From: Thermohalobaculum sp039180675
GTDB taxonomy: Bacteria; Pseudomonadota; Alphaproteobacteria; Rhodobacterales; Rhodobacteraceae
NCBI GenBank assembly: GCA_039180675.1
Contig: JBCDDC010000003.1
Span: 62,001-126,000, forward strand
Direction: 5' to 3'
DNA length: 64,000 nt
Below the pieces are notes generated by a model. The model was not told the DNA's origin and made no database searches. It saw nothing but the letters and a program-made list of their open reading frames with translations. Below are positions 62,449 to 64,000 of the stretch, one piece after another; the first letter of the stretch is position 1; each line of letters starts with the position of its first letter. A program made the position numbers and the translations under genes.

Positions 62449-63410
62449 TGGATCTCCCAGCCGTTCTTGCTGAGCACGACATATAAGCAGAAGAGCGCCA
62501 CCACGACCGCAAAGCCGAGCGGGTGCGAGACAAACCGCGAGAACATGATCTGGCCCGTCATCCCCTCCATCGGGCGCTGCCCGGCCACGACGCCGGACCA
62601 GCCGTCGATGGCGATCAGGTAGGGCTTGCCCCGCCACCGGTATGCCTTTGTCCAAAGCGGCACGAGAACGAGTTCGGCCTCGTCGATCGAGGGCGGATTG
62701 GCTTTGAGGAGTGCGCGGCGCTCGCTAGCAGGCTTTCGCGTGAAGCCGGGCCGTGCGCGATCCGCTCCGCCCTTCAGGTCTTCGAGGAAGAGTTGATCCT
62801 CGATCAGCTGCGCCTGATGTCGTCGCATGACCTCTTCCACCCCCATCGTCGGCAGCACGGTGTCGAAACCGGCCAGATAGCCTGGCGCGAACGGCTCTAA
62901 CGGTGCCTGTTGCCAGGCTGCCCGCAGAAGATCGCCGCCGGAGATGAAATCCGAGAAGGTCTGGCAGGCATTCACCAGATGCTCCTGCCCTTCGACCTTC
63001 ATGAGGTAGAAGGGCACATAGAGCCCCTGCCACGGCCGGTCGGTTCCGACCTTGTCCTCAAGCCTGGCCGGTGCGGCTGGCATCTCTGCGAACCAGGCTT
63101 CGAGCCGCTTCTCAACGTCGGCGCTCGTCATCGCGAAGGGCAGTATCCAGCGAACCTCCGGCATCGTCCGCAAGGGAGAGGCCATTCCTGGAAGGAGCGT
63201 GTCGCAGAACAGGCAGCGATGGGTTTGAAGCTCCCGACCCCTGGCAATCTCGGCGCTGCATGTCGGGCAGCTTTCATAGAAGCGGTCATTTGCCAGCGGT
63301 GCACGGGCGATCGGGGTCTGACGGGCACAATGATCGCAGACCAGCCGCCCGATGTCCGGCGCGTAGCTGAGCGTTCCGGCGCAGCTTTCACATGCAGTCA
63401 CAGCCACCAT
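62445..63410 (-). CDS. Zinc-ribbon membrane protein, paralogue of the downstream gene
   Basis: 321 residues from the ATG at 63410. Zinc ribbons (CESCAG, CDHCAR, CPTCSA, CLFC) come first; the middle has GLYVPFYLMKVEGQE and VPLWTKAYRWRGKPYLIAIDG, mirroring the downstream protein; one span near the C terminus. Both probably arose by duplication and act together with the SPFH protein. Confidence 0.72.
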   Translation of the reverse strand: MVAVTACESCAGTLSYAPDIGRLVCDHCARQTPIARAPLANDRFYESCPTCSAEIARGRELQTHRCLFCDTLLPGMASPLRTMPEVRWILPFAMTSADVEKRLEAWFAEMPAAPARLEDKVGTDRPWQGLYVPFYLMKVEGQEHLVNACQTFSDFISGGDLLRAAWQQAPLEPFAPGYLAGFDTVLPTMGVEEVMRRHQAQLIEDQLFLEDLKGGADRARPGFTRKPASERRALLKANPPSIDEAELVLVPLWTKAYRWRGKPYLIAIDGWSGVVAGQRPMEGMTGQIMFSRFVSHPLGFAVVVALFCLYVVLSKNGWEIQ

Positions 63411-63426
63411 GCCCCCGGGTCTCTCG

Positions 63427-64000
63427 TCAGCCCGAGGGAGGTGGCGGTGGAGGCGGCGGTGCGATCGTGAAGAGCTGGGCGAGGGCATCGACCTCTCCCG
63501 CTGCGGTCCAGCCCGCCATCCCGGGGGACCAGACCAGCGTTTCGCGCGAGAAGCCGCCATCCTGCATCATCCGGCCGAGATCGGCGCGCGAGAAGGGGCC
63601 CTTGGTCTGCCCGTTCTCCGCCACGTGATAAACCGTTTCCGCGGGAGGGGGCGGTGGCGGTGCCATGCCGAGCGCAGGCTTGCCTTGCTGGTCCCAGGGG
63701 GCGTTCATCTGCTGCGCCATCGCCATGCCCATGCCTAGCCCGATACCCTCACCCATGCCGCCACCCGCGGGGTTTTCGGCGGCAGCGCGCATCGACTCGG
63801 CCGCTTGGAACTGTGCGTACTTGCCAAGATCACCGATCACACCCATCGACGTGCGGCGGTCCATCGCCTCCTCGACCGCCTCGGGCAGCGAGACGTTCTC
63901 GACGAACATGGCCGGCATTTCGAGCCCGTATTCCGCAATCTCCGGGGCGATCCGGTTCTTCAGGTACTCGCCCATCTGATCGGTGTTGGCCGCGAGATCG
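63427..64000 (-). CDS. SPFH/band 7-like protein with C-terminal GYF_2-like domain (5' partial)
   Basis: The N-terminal part lies beyond the window: the frame stays open to base 64000. The visible part (about 190 residues) has a coiled SPFH tail (LPEAVEEAMDRRTSMGVIGD, FQAAESMRAAAENP), a Gly/Met-rich linker, a proline run, a GYF_2-like module (VYHVAENGQTKGPFSRADLG, SPGMAGWTAAGEV) and a terminal proline run. SPFH proteins organise membrane areas; the two zinc-ribbon genes follow 16 bp later on the same strand. Confidence 0.8.
   Translation of the reverse strand, partial: DLAANTDQMGEYLKNRIAPEIAEYGLEMPAMFVENVSLPEAVEEAMDRRTSMGVIGDLGKYAQFQAAESMRAAAENPAGGGMGEGIGLGMGMAMAQQMNAPWDQQGKPALGMAPPPPPPAETVYHVAENGQTKGPFSRADLGRMMQDGGFSRETLVWSPGMAGWTAAGEVDALAQLFTIAPPPPPPPPSG

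Overview
The window is GC-rich and densely coded, with many ATGA-type gene overlaps. It looks like a chromosomal segment of an alphaproteobacterium of the Rhodobacteraceae/Roseobacter type. Supporting signs are an irr-fabA-fabB-fabI block, a BciA-type 8-vinyl reductase (which implies bacteriochlorophyll synthesis), a pqqABCDE operon, a glnT-glxBCD/amt block, a HemP-like protein and an FeS-type (PhrB) photolyase. No rRNA, tRNA, CRISPR array or intact insertion sequence was found.

Left end, 1-17032 (+): the 3' part of a giant acidic protein (over 3,200 residues, 5' end outside the window) with Calx-beta-like segments, dozens of RTX calcium-binding repeats, a dockerin-like EF-hand pair and a C-terminal matrixin-like zinc protease motif. 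Behind it on the same strand lie a DUF3467 protein, a GAF-HlyD fusion, a PqqD-like/M50 site-2 protease/HlyD fusion, a truncated SecA-like ATPase and a second periplasmic adaptor. I read this as a possible dedicated export or processing apparatus for the giant protein. No T1SS ABC transporter is present. This is the best candidate here for an undescribed system.

17000-30000: gtrA-like gene, katG, then three photolyase/cryptochrome homologues within about 6 kb (a classical one, a second that looks circularly permuted, and an FeS PhrB type) with a DUF2256 zinc-ribbon protein, an AT-richer island with a lone membrane protein and a cluster of hairpins, then bciA. 27168-32033 (-) is a PQQ block: PQQ-dependent dehydrogenase, cytochrome c, pqqA, B, C, D, E.

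32374-40337: a TauD-like dioxygenase translationally coupled to a TPR/ATP-grasp protein, with a two-gene small-protein operon (50-aa protein and HemP-like protein) upstream. Then divergent aguB/aguA (agmatine to putrescine), followed on the minus strand by glnT, an AhpD-like protein and a MetX-like hydrolase. 40450-45880 holds amt with a tiny membrane protein, a divergent XRE-cupin regulator, and glxBCD (N-methylglutamate synthase-like).

46029-64000: LysM/rhodanese-like secreted protein, PHA synthase, GNAT-cupin fusion, 2-hydroxyacid dehydrogenase, SH3 protein, irr, fabA-fabB-fabI (unsaturated fatty acid synthesis), xpaC-telA with a tiny lipoprotein, SRAP protein, DUF2927 lipoprotein, a fmt/def block with a degenerate second deformylase, and a zinc-ribbon/SPFH membrane-associated set that runs off the right end.
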